A DNA stretch of 36,035 bases from NCBI GenBank assembly GCA_905193155.1, contig CAJJNQ010000026.1:1-36035 (forward strand), in the 5' to 3' direction. Numbering within the stretch: position 1 is the first letter of the stretch; each line of letters opens with the position of its first letter. The notes below the pieces were generated by a model. It had not been told where the DNA came from and searched no databases. It saw only the letters and a list, made by a program, of their open reading frames with translations. A program made the translations under genes and the position numbers. This document shows, piece after piece, positions 30,084 through 36,035 of this stretch. The DNA comes from an uncultured Christensenella sp. (GTDB lineage: Bacteria > Bacillota > Clostridia > Christensenellales > UBA1750).

Positions 30084-30851
30084 CTATCCCTTCATCATCG
30101 CTTTCACCCCGCCGAACACGCAGAACCCGTAGGCCGACAGGCACGCCTTATCAAAGAATCCACAGATCACCCGCGCCGCAAGGAAGCCCGCGTTTTCGTA
30201 TCCGCCGGTGGAAAAAAACTTCAGCACAAGGAAGAACGCCGCGATTCCGACCGCGCCGATGCACAGCAGCGCGATCCCCGCCGCGCGGTTTCCGCGCCGC
30301 AGCACCCACAGCGCCGCCGCTCCGCTGAGCAAATAGAGCGCGATCTGCACCCGTCCGGGCAGATCCATCGCCGCATCCGCCGCCGCGCACAGCCCCGCGG
30401 GCACGCAGCACAGCAGCATCGGCCCCGCGCACTTGAATGCGGCCTTGCCGTCCCAGGGCATCTTCCGCGCCTCTTTGTCCCGCAGCAGGTACACAAATTC
30501 GATGAGCAGCACCGCCAGCGCAAACAGCGCCGCATAGGGAATCAACCAGCTGCTCGGCCGGTACTCCACCCAAAGGATCGGCGTTCCCGTGGCAATGCAC
30601 AACACGGCGCCCAGCCCGATGGCAGGCAGCAGGTTCAGCGGATTCTGCCGCTTCAGCGCCCGCACCGCGTCCATGCCGTACAGGCACCCCGCCGCGCCCA
30701 GCGCCAGCACCAGCAGCGGAATCCATGTCCTGTGATGGAAGGTCGCCACGCCCAGCGCGTCCTCCTCCACCGTGACCATGTAGACAAATCCCAGCCCCAC
30801 GATCAGCAGAACAGCCAGTCCCAGCGCACTCAGAATCTCTCTTTTCTTCAC
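30084..30851 (-). CDS. Multi-pass membrane protein of unknown function
   Basis: 255 residues with about seven hydrophobic segments (for example about 9-27, 44-62, 75-92, 103-122, 143-160, 169-186, 193-210) and short charged loops such as RALKRQNP and RDKEARKMPWDGK. No motif identifies a transporter or enzyme, and I do not recognise the family. It starts with GTG at 30851, eight bases after GGAGG, behind a strong promoter with consensus TTGACA. It appears monocistronic; the structured repeat array begins 17 bp past its stop. Confidence 0.7.
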   Translation of the reverse strand: MKKREILSALGLAVLLIVGLGFVYMVTVEEDALGVATFHHRTWIPLLVLALGAAGCLYGMDAVRALKRQNPLNLLPAIGLGAVLCIATGTPILWVEYRPSSWLIPYAALFALAVLLIEFVYLLRDKEARKMPWDGKAAFKCAGPMLLCCVPAGLCAAADAAMDLPGRVQIALYLLSGAAALWVLRRGNRAAGIALLCIGAVGIAAFFLVLKFFSTGGYENAGFLAARVICGFFDKACLSAYGFCVFGGVKAMMKG

Positions 30852-30879
30852 GACAAACGCCTCCTTTTCATCTGCTTTT

Positions 30880-30907
30880 ATTGTATCACTGTCCTCCGAA
30901 ATGTCAA
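30880..30907 (-). promoter_or_regulatory. Promoter of the membrane protein gene
   Basis: Consensus TTGACA (30907-30902), 16-bp spacer, TACAAT (30885-30880) with a TGn extension. Confidence 0.85.
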
Positions 30908-30947
30908 TTTTGTGTTAATTATCTTTTTATCTCATTTATGTACATAT

Positions 30948-30979
30948 AAAAAGAGCGCCCCAGCCGAAGCGCTCTTTTC
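30948..30979 (-). terminator. Terminator of the nucleoside phosphorylase gene
   Basis: AGAGCGC and GCGCTCT around a ten-base loop, then TTTTT on the minus strand, 25 bp past the stop codon. Confidence 0.9.
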
Positions 30980-31003
30980 TGAATTCTGCGGTTTAACAAT
31001 AAA

Positions 31004-31771
31004 TTAATCGTGGCTTGTGACGTAATCCGCCAGTTCCAAAGCGATATCGAGGTGTCCTGCGTCGTGCTGCGTGCCCTCGCGGCCTTCCTTATTCATGCGC
31101 GCATCCCATTTTGGCGCGTCGAGCTGGTCGCCGCCGGTGAAAAAGGCGTAAAGCTGCAAGCCGTAAAAGTCGCACATCGCCTGCGCGGCGGCGCATTCCA
31201 TCTCCACCGAGACGCAGCCGTCCGCCTTGCGCCGCTCAAAATTGCCGCGCGTCTCACGGTAGAACGCATCGGTCGTCCAGGTCTTGCCCGGCACATAGGG
31301 CAGCCCGACCTCCTCCATGAACGCCGCGACGGTGTCTGCATTCTTCACGGCGATCCAATCGGCCGCGGGCGCGTAGTGGTAGGAAGTCCCCTCGTCGCGG
31401 TAGGCGGCGGTGGGCACCATCACCTTGCCGCGGGCGATTTCCTTGTTCAGGCACCCCGCCCCGCCGAAGAGTATGAATTTGTCGGTGCGCACCTCCGCGC
31501 GCACATCCTCCATGCCGCCGACGTAGAGCGGCGCGCCCACGCCGTTTTTGAAAAAGGCATAAGACCTTCCCTTGTATTCGAGCCGGTAGACGGGCGTGGG
31601 GCCGGACGCGCACCAGATCGTGGCGATGCGCTCGCACGGATAATGCTCCAGCGCGAACTGCTCGATGACGTAGGAAAAGGTCATAATGCACGCATCCACC
31701 TTCGGCGCGTTTTCTTTGGTTTCAATCTTGATGATGGCCTCGGTCTTGTTGTCGAAAGAATGGGTAATCAT
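31004..31771 (-). CDS. Nucleoside phosphorylase (PNP/UDP family)
   Basis: 255 residues, the size of uridine phosphorylases. GGAGCLNKEIARGKVMVPTAAYRDEGTSYHY and the C-terminal VSVEMECAAAQAMCDFYGL are the phosphate/ribose-binding signatures of the PNP_UDP_1 family. It splits a nucleoside with phosphate to base and ribose 1-phosphate; base preference is uncertain. The start is the ATG at 31771 with AAGGAGG upstream; the frame continues further only as a shadow of the next gene. It has its own TTGACA promoter and terminator. Confidence 0.87.
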   Translation of the reverse strand: MITHSFDNKTEAIIKIETKENAPKVDACIMTFSYVIEQFALEHYPCERIATIWCASGPTPVYRLEYKGRSYAFFKNGVGAPLYVGGMEDVRAEVRTDKFILFGGAGCLNKEIARGKVMVPTAAYRDEGTSYHYAPAADWIAVKNADTVAAFMEEVGLPYVPGKTWTTDAFYRETRGNFERRKADGCVSVEMECAAAQAMCDFYGLQLYAFFTGGDQLDAPKWDARMNKEGREGTQHDAGHLDIALELADYVTSHD

Positions 31772-31841
31772 GTCCTTTTTTCCTCCTTCTTGAAGCAATT
31801 TTCGATTCCGTTTGATGCGGAATCCGGCTGGATTGCGGATA

Positions 31842-31870
31842 AGTTTAACACTTTGCGCCGCGCCTGTCAA
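31842..31870 (-). promoter_or_regulatory. Promoter of the nucleoside phosphorylase gene
   Basis: TTGACA (31870-31865), 17-bp spacer, TAAACT (31847-31842). The -35 lies directly after the T-run of the upstream terminator. The same TTGACA-17-TAAACT pair drives the VOC gene at 33349. Confidence 0.85.
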
Positions 31871-31871
31871 C

Positions 31872-31914
31872 AAAAAGGAGCGCTTCCCGGAAAAAACCTT
31901 CCGAAAAGCGCTCC
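31872..31914 (-). terminator. Terminator of the VOC-TolB operon
   Basis: GGAGCGCTT and AAGCGCTCC with an internal CGG/CCG pairing, followed by TTTTT on the minus strand; nine bases past the stop codon. Confidence 0.9.
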
Positions 31915-31923
31915 CGGTTTTGT

Positions 31924-32799
31924 TTAGTCCACGAACTCGTAGGTCACGAACGCAAATTCTTTGCTGTTCGGCGCCCAGGAGTTGACGTTCATGGTGCCCT
32001 GTCCGCCCAGCTCGCCGCGAGCGGGATCGGTGGCGATCAGCGTGCGCACCGCGCCGCCCTCCGCGCTCATCAGTCGGATCTCGATGTTCTTGTTGGCGGG
32101 GTGGTCGCCGGGGGCCACGTCGCCCTTGAAATAGGAGACGAACACCACCAGCTTGCCGTCGGGGGAGACGTGCGGGAACCAGTTGTTGCGGTCGTCGTCG
32201 GTCATCTGGGTCTGCTCGGAGCCGTCCGCCTTCATGCGCCACGCCTGCATCAGGCCTGAGCGCACGGAGTTGAACCAGATGTACCGGCCGCAGGGGGAGT
32301 ATTCCGGGCCGTCGTCCAGACCCTCGGCGGTGGTCAGGCGAACTTCCTCGCCGGAGCCGTCCGAGGCGATGGTGTAAACATCGAAGTTTCCGTTGCGGTC
32401 GGCGCAGTAGGCCAGCGTCTTGCCGTCGGGCGAAATGCCGTGCAGATAGGAGGGCTTCAGCGGCGTGATCTGCTTGGGCGCGCCGCCCTCGATGGGCATC
32501 GTCCAGACCTTGGACCAGCCGTCCTCGGCGGTGCCGGCGGAGATGCCGATCCACTTGCCGTCGGGGGAGAGCACATGGTCGTTGTTGCAGCGGGTGCAAA
32601 CGCCGGAGTAGATGTGCAGGCTGTCGCCGGTCTTCAGATCATAGCGGTGGATGCCGCCCTCGGAGTTATAGATCAGGTAGGTTCCGTCCTTGGACCAGTT
32701 GGGCGCTTCGATGTGCTCGTCGAACTTCCTGAGCACCTTGCGCTCCCCGGTTTCTACATTATAAGTCTGCAATACGGACAGCATTTTCTTTTCGCTCAT
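31924..32799 (-). CDS. TolB-like beta-propeller (PD40 repeat) protein
   Basis: 291 residues with at least five PD40/WD40-like repeats: NWSKDGTYLIYNSEGGIHRY, VLSPDGKWIGIS, GISPDGKTLAYCADRNGNFD, YSPCGRYIWFN and HVSPDGKLVVFVSYF. This is the beta-propeller of TolB and oligogalacturonate-lyase-like proteins. There is no signal peptide, so it should be cytoplasmic, unlike the periplasmic TolB of Gram-negatives. The function is unknown, perhaps sugar binding or processing. It follows the VOC gene by 41 bp without a terminator, so the two likely form an operon. Confidence 0.78.
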   Translation of the reverse strand: MSEKKMLSVLQTYNVETGERKVLRKFDEHIEAPNWSKDGTYLIYNSEGGIHRYDLKTGDSLHIYSGVCTRCNNDHVLSPDGKWIGISAGTAEDGWSKVWTMPIEGGAPKQITPLKPSYLHGISPDGKTLAYCADRNGNFDVYTIASDGSGEEVRLTTAEGLDDGPEYSPCGRYIWFNSVRSGLMQAWRMKADGSEQTQMTDDDRNNWFPHVSPDGKLVVFVSYFKGDVAPGDHPANKNIEIRLMSAEGGAVRTLIATDPARGELGGQGTMNVNSWAPNSKEFAFVTYEFVD

Positions 32800-32840
32800 G
32801 TTCTTTATCCTCTTTTATGCTGAAATACTTCTCTGGCGCT

Positions 32841-33299
32841 TTACGCCTTGGGCTTGATGTTGAGGTTCACGCCCAGGTCGTCCTCGGTATCGACGATGGT
32901 CCAGCTGGAGCCGGGGTAGTAGCCCACGGTGCGCAGGTCATAGCCCATGTCGGACAGCTCGCCCACGATCGCGTCGCGCTTGTCGCCCACCTGGAAGCCT
33001 AAGTGGTGCACGCCGTTGCCGTGCTTGTCGAGGAACTCGCGGAAGGTCGAAGGATGCTCGTCCGGCTCGTGCAGCTCGATCACGAAACCGCGCTCGCGGC
33101 AGTCGATCACCGCAAACTTGAGGCCATAGTAGGCTTCTTCCCCGCGGTAGGTCAGGTTGGGATCATGGCGGGGCTTGTCATCGCGGATCGGAGGAACGGG
33201 CACGCCGAACAGCTCGGCCCACTTCTTCGCCGCCTTTTCAATGTCGTTGACCACCAGAGCAATCTGGATAAAGCCCTTCATATCGATCTGGTTCTGCAT
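32841..33299 (-). CDS. VOC superfamily protein (glyoxalase/epimerase-like)
   Basis: 152 residues with two beta-alpha-beta-beta-beta units: IQIALVVNDIEKAAKKWAEL (10-29) and GVHHLGFQVGDKRDAIVGEL (about 112-131). FVIELHEP carries a Glu and VHHLGF a His that fit metal ligands of methylmalonyl-CoA epimerase or glyoxalase relatives; the first-strand ligand position is not a His. The substrate is unknown. The start is the ATG at 33299 after GGAGG; the upstream frame has no ribosome binding site. First gene of an operon with the TolB-like protein. Confidence 0.8.
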   Translation of the reverse strand: MQNQIDMKGFIQIALVVNDIEKAAKKWAELFGVPVPPIRDDKPRHDPNLTYRGEEAYYGLKFAVIDCRERGFVIELHEPDEHPSTFREFLDKHGNGVHHLGFQVGDKRDAIVGELSDMGYDLRTVGYYPGSSWTIVDTEDDLGVNLNIKPKA

Positions 33300-33348
33300 G
33301 GTTGCGCCCTCCTTGCGCCGCCTTGCCCGGCGGCTTTTTTCCTCTGAC

Positions 33349-33377
33349 AGTTTAGGACGGCGGCCCCGGTTTGTCAA
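33349..33377 (-). promoter_or_regulatory. Promoter of the VOC-TolB operon
   Basis: Consensus TTGACA (33377-33372), 17-bp spacer, TAAACT (33354-33349), about 50 bp before the start. Between 33378 and 33487 no gene is supported. Confidence 0.85.
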
Positions 33378-33487
33378 GCGCTGTCCCAGACACATGAATG
33401 ATCTGTGAACAGCCGAAAATCTTATGGAATTTCACTTGATTTTTAGCATGACAAGGGCTACACTGATAGACGTAACCTTCTGGGTGT

Positions 33488-34150
33488 TTACAGCGGGAAA
33501 ACCAACAGTGCGCCATCCATGACGAATCCGCGTGCGAGCCCGATTTTTTCCGCCAGACGCATCGACGGCAGGTTGTCGTTTTCTGCACGGTAGAGCGTTT
33601 CCAACCCCGTCTTCCGAATCTTTCGGATCAGCGCGGATACGGTTTGCGCGCCGAGGCCGCGTCCCCGCGCATCGGGGCGCACCAATACGGAAATATCCGC
33701 AATACCGTTCTCAGCCACCGCGCCCGCTGCGGCGAGCATTCTTCCGTTTTCGACGATGCAACAGGTGAAATCGTCCTGCGCGGTCACCTCGCCGCGCGCC
33801 CGATCCTCCTCGCTCACCGCATCCATCAGCGCATGAAGTCCCGCTTCGTCCGCGTCCGGCAGTTCTTCCCCGTTTGCCGGGAAATCCGCCGGGGCGTAAA
33901 AGCCGGTCACGCGCTCGGGATGCACCGTGATTTCGCTCAGGTCAAACAGGATGTCCAGCACCTCATTCAGCGAGGCGTCCTCCGGGATTTCCGGAACGGC
34001 TTCTTCCATCTCCGGCGCCAGCGCGATCACGCGCCGTCCGTCCGCAAAGGTGTAGACGCACGCGGGATATTCCATCATTAGGTTTTCGTCCGTCACGACG
34101 GGCGCATTCCACCCCCGGCTTTCGAGAAAGCCGTCGATCCAATTCTCCAT
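33488..34150 (-). CDS. GNAT family N-acetyltransferase
   Basis: 220 residues. The C-terminal half (about 120-220) is a GNAT domain: CCIVENGRMLAAAGAVAENG, then ISVLVRPDARGRGLGAQTVSALI with the RxxGxG/A acetyl-CoA loop, then LYRAENDNLPSMRLAEKIG. The N-terminal half is acidic (APEMEEAVPEIPEDASLNEV) and unrecognised, perhaps a substrate-recognition domain. Acceptor unknown. The ATG follows AGAAGG. It is divergent from the plus-strand gene at 34243, with a palindrome between them. Confidence 0.8.
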   Translation of the reverse strand: MENWIDGFLESRGWNAPVVTDENLMMEYPACVYTFADGRRVIALAPEMEEAVPEIPEDASLNEVLDILFDLSEITVHPERVTGFYAPADFPANGEELPDADEAGLHALMDAVSEEDRARGEVTAQDDFTCCIVENGRMLAAAGAVAENGIADISVLVRPDARGRGLGAQTVSALIRKIRKTGLETLYRAENDNLPSMRLAEKIGLARGFVMDGALLVFPL

Positions 34151-34170
34151 TTTGTTCCTTCTCTCTTCGT

Positions 34171-34204
34171 TGATTATGCAGCTCCGCCCGGAGCTGGTGA
34201 ATCA
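34171..34204. promoter_or_regulatory. Palindromic operator candidate between divergent genes
   Basis: A 34-bp imperfect palindrome: TGATT-3-CAGCTCCG-2-CGGAGCTG-3-AATCA. On the minus strand the central arms fall exactly in a 17-bp spacer between TTCACC and CATAAT, a possible promoter of the GNAT gene, so a bound regulator would sit between -35 and -10. It could alternatively be a leader hairpin. Confidence 0.55.
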
Positions 34205-34242
34205 TATTTTACTTTTCCATCATCTTAAGGGGGTCTATCATC

Positions 34243-34680
34243 ATGAGAACCAAGATCTATTACGCGGGCGATAAGCCCAGCATCCAGGAAGTCGCTACCG
34301 TTATCGCGCAGGAGTTCAAGCTCCCCGCCGAGCAGCTCCAGCCCGCTTATATGCCCGAAGGCCTGGCCATCGGCTTCATCGGCACCGAGGATCACGGCGG
34401 AAAGCCCCACAAGGTCGCCATCGAGTTCGCCAAGACGCTCGATCCCAAGCGCATGGCGGCGGCTGCGATCTTCTGCGCCAGCCCCAAGAAAGACGGCGCC
34501 TGCCTGAAGGAGCTGCGCGCGACCCTCGAGGAACGCGGCATCAAGGTTCTGCCCGAAGAGCTGATTGTGCACGGCAAGGGCGGTTTCCTGAGCGGCAAGA
34601 ACCCCACCGAAGAGGATCTGGAGGCGGCCCGCAAGTTCGCCAACGCCTGCATGGACAAGGCGCTCAAGCACGAGATCTGA
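34243..34680 (+). CDS. Flavodoxin-like small protein with degenerate FMN loop
   Basis: 145 residues. The pattern of strands and helices fits a flavodoxin fold: KIYYAGDKPSIQEVATVIAQEF (strand, loop, helix), GLAIGFIGTEDHGGKPHKVAIEF, RMAAAAIFCASPKKDG, and the C-terminal NPTEEDLEAARKFANACMDK common in flavodoxin-domain proteins. The phosphate-binding loop, normally T-x-T-G-x-T, reads AGDKPS, so FMN may not bind or may bind differently. This is a pattern-based call without a profile search. The ATG follows an AGGGGG site; a terminator follows the gene. Confidence 0.6.
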   Translation: MRTKIYYAGDKPSIQEVATVIAQEFKLPAEQLQPAYMPEGLAIGFIGTEDHGGKPHKVAIEFAKTLDPKRMAAAAIFCASPKKDGACLKELRATLEERGIKVLPEELIVHGKGGFLSGKNPTEEDLEAARKFANACMDKALKHEI

Positions 34681-34708
34681 TCTTCCGGGCAAGCGTGTTT
34701 TATGACGG

Positions 34709-34740
34709 AGCAAGGACGTATCTCTCACGTCCTTGCTTCT
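34709..34740 (+). terminator. Terminator of the flavodoxin-like gene
   Basis: GCAAGGACGT (34710-34719) and ACGTCCTTGC (34727-34736) around ATCTCTC, followed by a pyrimidine-rich tail. Confidence 0.8.
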
Positions 34741-34784
34741 TCTCTTTCCTCATAAACCCTGTTCCCCTAAGGAGAAATAAGCCT

Positions 34785-35642
34785 TTGAACACCATCAAAA
34801 ACGTCGCCGCGCTGCACGATCTGGCCTCCTACGGCCGCTGCTCGCTGACCTGCGTCATTCCGGTTCTATCCTCCATGGGCATGAAGGTCTGCCCCATCCC
34901 CACCGCGGTCTATTCCAGCGATACCGGCGGCTTCGGCCCGGTTTACGCGCGGGAGCTGACGGAGGAAATGACCCATATTATCGAAAAACTCCGCGCCATC
35001 CCCGCGCGCTTTGACTGCGCTTACAGCGGCTATCTCGGTTCCCACCGGCAGGCCGAAACCGTGCAGGATTTTCTTCTGCACTGCGGCGGCCTGCGCGTGG
35101 TCGATCCCGTGATGGGCGACAGCGGCAAGCTCTATTCTGCCTTTGACGAGAGCATGGTGGACGTGATGCGCCTGCTGTGCCGCAGCGCGTCGGTCATCAC
35201 GCCGAACCTGACCGAGGCCAGCTTCCTGCTGGGCGTGCCCACGCCCGCTTCGCTTACCCGTGCCGAGGCCGTGGATATGCTCGAGGCGCTGCACGAGCTC
35301 ACGCCGGGCAACGCGGTCATCACCTCGGCCGCCCTTTCCGATTTTCCGGATTCCATCTGCACCATCGCCCGCGACGAGGAAGGGCCTTTCGTCGTGATCG
35401 TGCCGCGCGTGGAGGGCAATTTCCCCGGCACGGGCGACATTTTCACCTCGGTGCTCACCGGCGCACTGCTGCAAAACGACCAACTGCCCAAGGCGGTCTG
35501 CCGCGCGGCGGCGTTTGTCTCGCACTGTCTGCTGGCCACCCGCGCCGCCGGCACCCCTGTGCGCGAGGGCGTGCTGCTGGAAGGCGAGCTTTCCCACCTT
35601 GCCGACCGCCCCACCGGCGTCGAAACCGTCGCGCTCAACTGA
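34785..35642 (+). CDS. Pyridoxamine kinase (PdxK/PdxY-type)
   Basis: 285 residues of the ribokinase-like pyridoxal kinase family: HDLASYGRCSLTCVIPVLSS with the substrate loop, YSGYLGSHRQAETV, VVDPVMGDSGKLY, ITPNLTEASFLLGV, and the catalytic FPGTGDIFTSVL with GTGD. It phosphorylates pyridoxamine, pyridoxal or pyridoxine with ATP in B6 salvage. Translation starts at TTG (34785), nine bases after AAGGAG; an upstream ATG lies in the preceding terminator. A clear terminator follows. Confidence 0.9.
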   Translation: MNTIKNVAALHDLASYGRCSLTCVIPVLSSMGMKVCPIPTAVYSSDTGGFGPVYARELTEEMTHIIEKLRAIPARFDCAYSGYLGSHRQAETVQDFLLHCGGLRVVDPVMGDSGKLYSAFDESMVDVMRLLCRSASVITPNLTEASFLLGVPTPASLTRAEAVDMLEALHELTPGNAVITSAALSDFPDSICTIARDEEGPFVVIVPRVEGNFPGTGDIFTSVLTGALLQNDQLPKAVCRAAAFVSHCLLATRAAGTPVREGVLLEGELSHLADRPTGVETVALN

Positions 35643-35655
35643 TTCTGTTTTCTCA

Positions 35656-35695
35656 GCGAGATTCCCTCTTTTGCAGGGAATCTCGCTTTTCTTTT
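35656..35695 (+). terminator. Terminator of the pyridoxamine kinase gene
   Basis: GCGAGATTCCCT (35656-35667) and AGGGAATCTCGC (35675-35686), then TTTTCTTTT. The repeat array begins five bases later. Confidence 0.93.
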
Positions 35696-35699
35696 GGCG

Positions 35700-36035
35700 C
35701 CCCTGTAATGGGAGCCGCAGGCTTCCCGCATTGTCGAAGGCCGCAAAGCGGCTGGAGATCGAGCGTTTGACGAAGAAAGCCCCTGTGGGGCTTTTTCGCC
35801 AATAAGCCGATCGAAACACTGGAACGTCCCAAAGGGGCGTTTCAGTGCGGAGCAAGGGGAGCCGCAGGCTTCCCGCATTGTCGAAGGCCGCAAAGCGGCT
35901 GGAGATCGAGCGTTTGACGAAGAAAGCCCCTGTGGGGCTTTTTCGCCAATAAGCCGATCGAAACACTGGAACGTCCCAAAGGGGCGTTTCAGTGCGGAGC
36001 AAGGGGAGCCGCAGGCTTCCCGCATTGTCGAAGGC
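35700..36035 (+). repeat. Structured hairpin repeat array, locus 3 (147-bp tandem units)
   Basis: It opens with CCCCTGTA (35700-35707), the same left border as locus 2. Two full units and the start of a third have GGAGCC at 35711, 35858 and 36005, an exact 147-bp period with apparently identical sequence. Each unit has P1 GGGAGCC-GCA-GGCTTCCC, P2 GCCGC-AAA-GCGGC (35740-35752), P3 with outer stem GATCG (35757-35761) / CGATC (35808-35812) and inner AAAGCCCC-TGT-GGGGCTTT, and P4 CACTG (35817-35821) / CAGTG (35843-35847) with the AAA loop. The right end is outside the window. Confidence 0.92.

Noticed and set aside
29629..30144. Minus-strand 171-codon frame across the repeat array
   Set aside because: It encodes the repeat units themselves (recurring MAFSIK/VSSHR-type strings) and runs into the terminator; no ribosome binding site.
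31772..32599. N-terminal extension of the nucleoside phosphorylase frame
   Set aside because: It is an out-of-frame shadow of the TolB-like gene and crosses a terminator and promoter; a good ribosome binding site marks the ATG at 31771.
33352..33588. Small Cys-rich minus-strand frame overlapping the 3' end of the GNAT gene
   Set aside because: No ribosome binding site; mostly a shadow of the GNAT coding sequence, and its end runs through the VOC promoter.
35700..36035. CRISPR array
   Set aside because: The 147-bp units are tandem and near identical with no unique spacers; each unit is a chain of hairpins, and no cas gene is present.

Overview
The window is a stretch of chromosome from a GC-rich (mostly C/G-ending codons) low-G+C-lineage Gram-positive, almost certainly an uncultured gut-type Clostridia (Bacillota). 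The grounds are: a fully fused S10-spc-alpha ribosomal superoperon in the clostridial order with adk, map, a KOW-domain protein, infA and rpmJ inserted; zinc-binding forms of S4, S14, L24 and L36; an L17 with the clostridial-type insertions; strong GGAGG ribosome binding sites with frequent GTG/TTG starts; and a sortase-type surface protein. I cannot name genus or species from sequence alone. No tRNA, rRNA, CRISPR, insertion sequence or phage gene was found.

Layout, left to right. 1-289 holds structured repeats. 290-6126 (minus strand) is a nickel-pincer-nucleotide (NPN) cofactor operon, larE - larB - larC, in which larC is split by a textbook -1 slippery heptamer and carries a very long His-Asp/Glu tract. 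The operon continues into a GMP-synthetase-like protein whose glutaminase active site is destroyed. A separate zinc-dependent phospholipase C family gene follows. 6264-7571 is a secreted beta-helix wall-anchored protein. 7772-11656 is a four-gene sugar catabolic operon (class II aldolase, GNAT, PfkB kinase, FucI-like isomerase). 12003-13151 is a HEAT-repeat protein, and 13279-13422 a GC-rich nested inverted repeat.

13513-29271 (minus strand) is the 31-gene ribosomal superoperon from rpsJ to rplQ with one recognisable promoter and a structured leader upstream of rpsJ. 29679-30067 is a three-unit structured repeat array. 30084-34150 (minus strand) holds a membrane protein, a nucleoside phosphorylase, a TolB-like propeller with a VOC protein, and a GNAT enzyme. 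On the plus strand follow a flavodoxin-like small protein and a pyridoxamine kinase. The window ends inside a 147-bp tandem repeat array.

The most promising undescribed item is the structured repeat family at 1-155, 29679-30067 and 35700-36035. All units share one architecture of four successive hairpins with short constant strings (RCGTTT, AATAAG, CGAAG), while the stem sequences differ between units and stay base-paired by compensatory changes. All copies lie in the same orientation. The second is the lar operon with its GuaA-like protein lacking the catalytic Cys and His.
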